DNA of 6,761 nucleotides from JAPXSY01 sp034003585 (GTDB taxonomy: Bacteria; Verrucomicrobiota; Kiritimatiellia; RFP12; UBA1067), in assembly GCA_034003585.1 (NCBI GenBank), contig JAVEYH010000153.1:1-6761 (forward strand), in the 5' to 3' direction. The notes beneath the pieces are model-generated. The model was not told the DNA's origin and ran no database searches. It was given only the letters and a program-made list of their open reading frames with translations. The number at the start of each line of letters is the position of its first letter. The stretch's first letter is position 1. Both the position numbers and the translations under genes were made by a program. Positions 5,103 to 6,761 of this stretch are shown in pieces.

Positions 5103-6761
5103 TCACGGGCACACCGTGAAACACGCCATTCGCAACACCGTGCAGCCGAACGGCACCAATTCGACGTTTTCGGCTTTCGCCCCCTCGTCAGCGGGGACCG
5201 GATTCCCATACGGCAGCAGCGTGTGCTTGTGCGATCTGAAATGACACGGATAGGCGTGCTTCTGAGAACGCACCATGGGCACCTCCAGTTTCAGGGGGCT
5301 GTCCTCCCAGGGGTAAGCGGATTCGCACCGTTTCTTTCGGATCGTCAGCCCGTTTCGCGCATCATCCCTGCGAAGCGAAAAGAAACCGGGCTCGCCGGCA
5401 CAGGTGACATCAAACCACGACCACTCCTTGGGCAGCGGCGTCAGCGGCGTGCCGGCCGTCGGCGTCCATTTCTCTTGATACTTCAGCGCGAACAGGAGCG
5501 GGCCGCATTCGACCGCGCGCAGCGGTTCCTTTTGGAAATACACGTCGGGCACCGCGGTGACGCGCGGCGGCATGTCGAACGCGGCAACGAGCGTGTCGTC
5601 CTGCCATGTCCCGTTCAGCGACAGCCAGCCGTCAGCGACACGCGGCTTGGTCTCGGCGCCGTTTACGGTCATGCGGTACGTTTTGCACCAGCCCGGCAGC
5701 TTGAGCCTCAGGTTTCCCTTCCAGGGCGCCGAAGCCCGGATGCGCAGCGTGACGGTCTCGTCGAACGGATAGAGCGTTTCTTCGGTGATGGAGACCCGGG
5801 TTCCGCCCCGCGCGGCAAACTCCGCCGCGCACGGGCCGTAGACGGGGAATGCCAGAGTCCCGTCACCCTCGCGCAGAATCATCGTGCGCACGTATTCGGG
5901 ATAGATCCGGACCGACTGCGCGGGACAGCAGGCCACATTGATGTTCGGCGCGTACACTCCGAAATGCCTGCCGTTGCCGAAAAGGCTGGAGGTCATGGAG
6001 GCAAAGAACTGGTTGGGGGAGGTGTTGTACGCGATTGCCCGCTCGTCCTTCTTCCGCGCGCCCTGCGCGCCGTTGAAGAGAATGCGCTCCATGTGATCGC
6101 CGTATGCGGCCTCGCCGGTGATGCGCAGCATCCAGGCGAAGGTGTTCAGATAGGTTGCGAAGTTGCAGTATTCGGTTTCGTGGATCGCGGAGGGCGGCGA
6201 GAGGTACTCGAAATTGGACGCCGGGGCCCCGGTGATCTGCCAGCCCTTGTCCATGACCTGCCTGATGCCGTTGCGCGCGGCCGCGAGATGTTCCGGGCTC
6301 CCCCCCGCCAGAAAGACCAGCGCGGGATGTTTGACGTTTTCGCCGAACGCCACCACATGGTCCTCGTTGAACTGCAGTTCAGGACGTTGCAGGGAAGCCA
6401 TGCCGTGCCGGAATTTGTCATGCCTGTCGAGCCAGGCGAGATACTCGGCACACCAGTTGTAAAGACGCGGATCGCCGGTCATCCGATATACGGTGACCAT
6501 CGATTCCATCAGCGTCGGCCCCGCATAGTCGGTTTTTTGATCGCCCGCCCAGTTTTTGACGTACCACAATAAACCGCGGTGAACGGCTTTCAGCACAACA
6601 TCCTCGCCGGTCGCGTCATACCAGGCGAGCAAGGCGCGGTAACACCAGTTCGCCGACCATGCGCTGTAGTCCTCCAACCGGTTGTCCGTCTTGCGGTAAC
6701 TGCCGAGATACCCGTCCTCTTCCTGAAGCGCGATCGTCGCGTGGACCCATTTGCCGGCCTT
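5103..6761 (-). CDS. DUF1680 / GH127-type glycosidase (beta-L-arabinofuranosidase-like), 5' end outside the window
   Basis: The frame is open to the right edge, giving 552 residues; the true start is upstream. A TTG at 6677 is not the start, because the 28 codons before it still carry family sequence (ALQEEDGYLGSY). The family folds as an (alpha/alpha)6 barrel plus beta-sandwich domains; members such as HypBA1 release beta-L-arabinofuranose using a cysteine nucleophile near a zinc ion. The expected residues are present, numbered from the edge: Glu185 in NFEYLSPP (likely acid/base, codon 6207-6209), Glu197-Tyr-Cys199 (zinc ligands, 6165-6173) and Cys278-Cys279 in VACCPAQ (nucleophile and ligand, 5925-5930). 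Beta-rich sequence follows to the TGA stop. Any signal peptide lies outside the window. Related GH families share this fold, including enzymes for other sugars, so the substrate is inferred only. The beta-helix gene starts 84 bases downstream. Confidence 0.9.
   Translation of the reverse strand, partial: KAGKWVHATIALQEEDGYLGSYRKTDNRLEDYSAWSANWCYRALLAWYDATGEDVVLKAVHRGLLWYVKNWAGDQKTDYAGPTLMESMVTVYRMTGDPRLYNWCAEYLAWLDRHDKFRHGMASLQRPELQFNEDHVVAFGENVKHPALVFLAGGSPEHLAAARNGIRQVMDKGWQITGAPASNFEYLSPPSAIHETEYCNFATYLNTFAWMLRITGEAAYGDHMERILFNGAQGARKKDERAIAYNTSPNQFFASMTSSLFGNGRHFGVYAPNINVACCPAQSVRIYPEYVRTMILREGDGTLAFPVYGPCAAEFAARGGTRVSITEETLYPFDETVTLRIRASAPWKGNLRLKLPGWCKTYRMTVNGAETKPRVADGWLSLNGTWQDDTLVAAFDMPPRVTAVPDVYFQKEPLRAVECGPLLFALKYQEKWTPTAGTPLTPLPKEWSWFDVTCAGEPGFFSLRRDDARNGLTIRKKRCESAYPWEDSPLKLEVPMVRSQKHAYPCHFRSHKHTLLPYGNPVPADEGAKAENVELVPFGCTVLRMACFTVCP
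5433..5450. repeat. 9-bp tandem duplication within the GH127-type gene
   Basis: Two perfect adjacent copies of CAGCGGCGT (5433-5441 and 5442-5450) encode a repeated Thr-Pro-Leu unit in the sequence GTPLTPLPKEW of the C-terminal part of the enzyme. The unit is a multiple of three, so the frame is kept. It probably arose by replication slippage in a surface loop. Confidence 0.55.

Noticed and set aside
4542..6572. A 676-codon open frame on the + strand crossing the beta-helix/GH127 gap
   Set aside because: It runs antisense through two well-supported genes and their intergenic region, has no recognisable motif and shows the same Arg/His-rich composition. It is a by-product of high GC content.
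6678..6761. TTG at 6677 as the start codon of the GH127-type gene
   Set aside because: The frame stays open to the window edge and the codons upstream encode conserved family sequence (QEEDGYLGSY), so the gene is simply truncated by the window.

Overview
The window holds three genes, all on the minus strand, packed head to tail with gaps of 84 and 60 bases. In order of transcription they are: a DUF1680 / GH127-type glycosidase whose 5' end lies beyond the right edge; a secreted right-handed parallel beta-helix protein of unknown function; and a large secreted glycoside hydrolase family 2 (GH2) enzyme that ends six bases from the left edge. No RNA genes, CRISPR arrays, integrases, transposases or complete insertion sequences were seen.

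The DNA is GC-rich. The style of the proteins suggests a polysaccharide-degrading bacterium of the PVC group, most likely Kiritimatiellota, Lentisphaerota or a Verrucomicrobia relative. The reasons are the beta-helix protein opening with a YVATNG...DG.SW segment and closing with a DLGG.RR..G..VDIGAFEY segment, and the very long multi-domain GH2 with an apparent glutamine-amidotransferase-like module. This placement is an inference from protein style, not from a marker gene.

Region by region on the + strand: 6-3305 GH2 enzyme; 3306-3365 short gap with the GH2 ribosome binding site and part of a hairpin that spans the preceding stop codon; 3366-5018 beta-helix protein; 5019-5102 gap with a strong Shine-Dalgarno site and a plausible sigma70-like promoter whose spacer is a 9-bp tandem duplication; 5103-6761 GH127-type enzyme, partial.

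Together the genes look like part of a glycan-degradation locus. The GH2 enzyme and beta-helix protein carry export signals. The GH127-type enzyme keeps the Glu/Glu-x-Cys/Cys-Cys active-site set of the cysteine glycosidases, which suggests a plant-type substrate with beta-L-arabinofuranose or a related sugar. The beta-helix protein could bind or cut the same polymer, but nothing in its sequence fixes a reaction.

The most unusual DNA-level observation is a short CTCC-GCGCCTCT-GCGCCTCT-GCGCG element inside the GH2 reading frame. It resembles a small dispersed repeat known from environmental bacterial genomes and is read through as an extra loop in the protein. I did not find a convincing undescribed multi-gene system; the locus is best read as an accessory carbohydrate-degradation operon.
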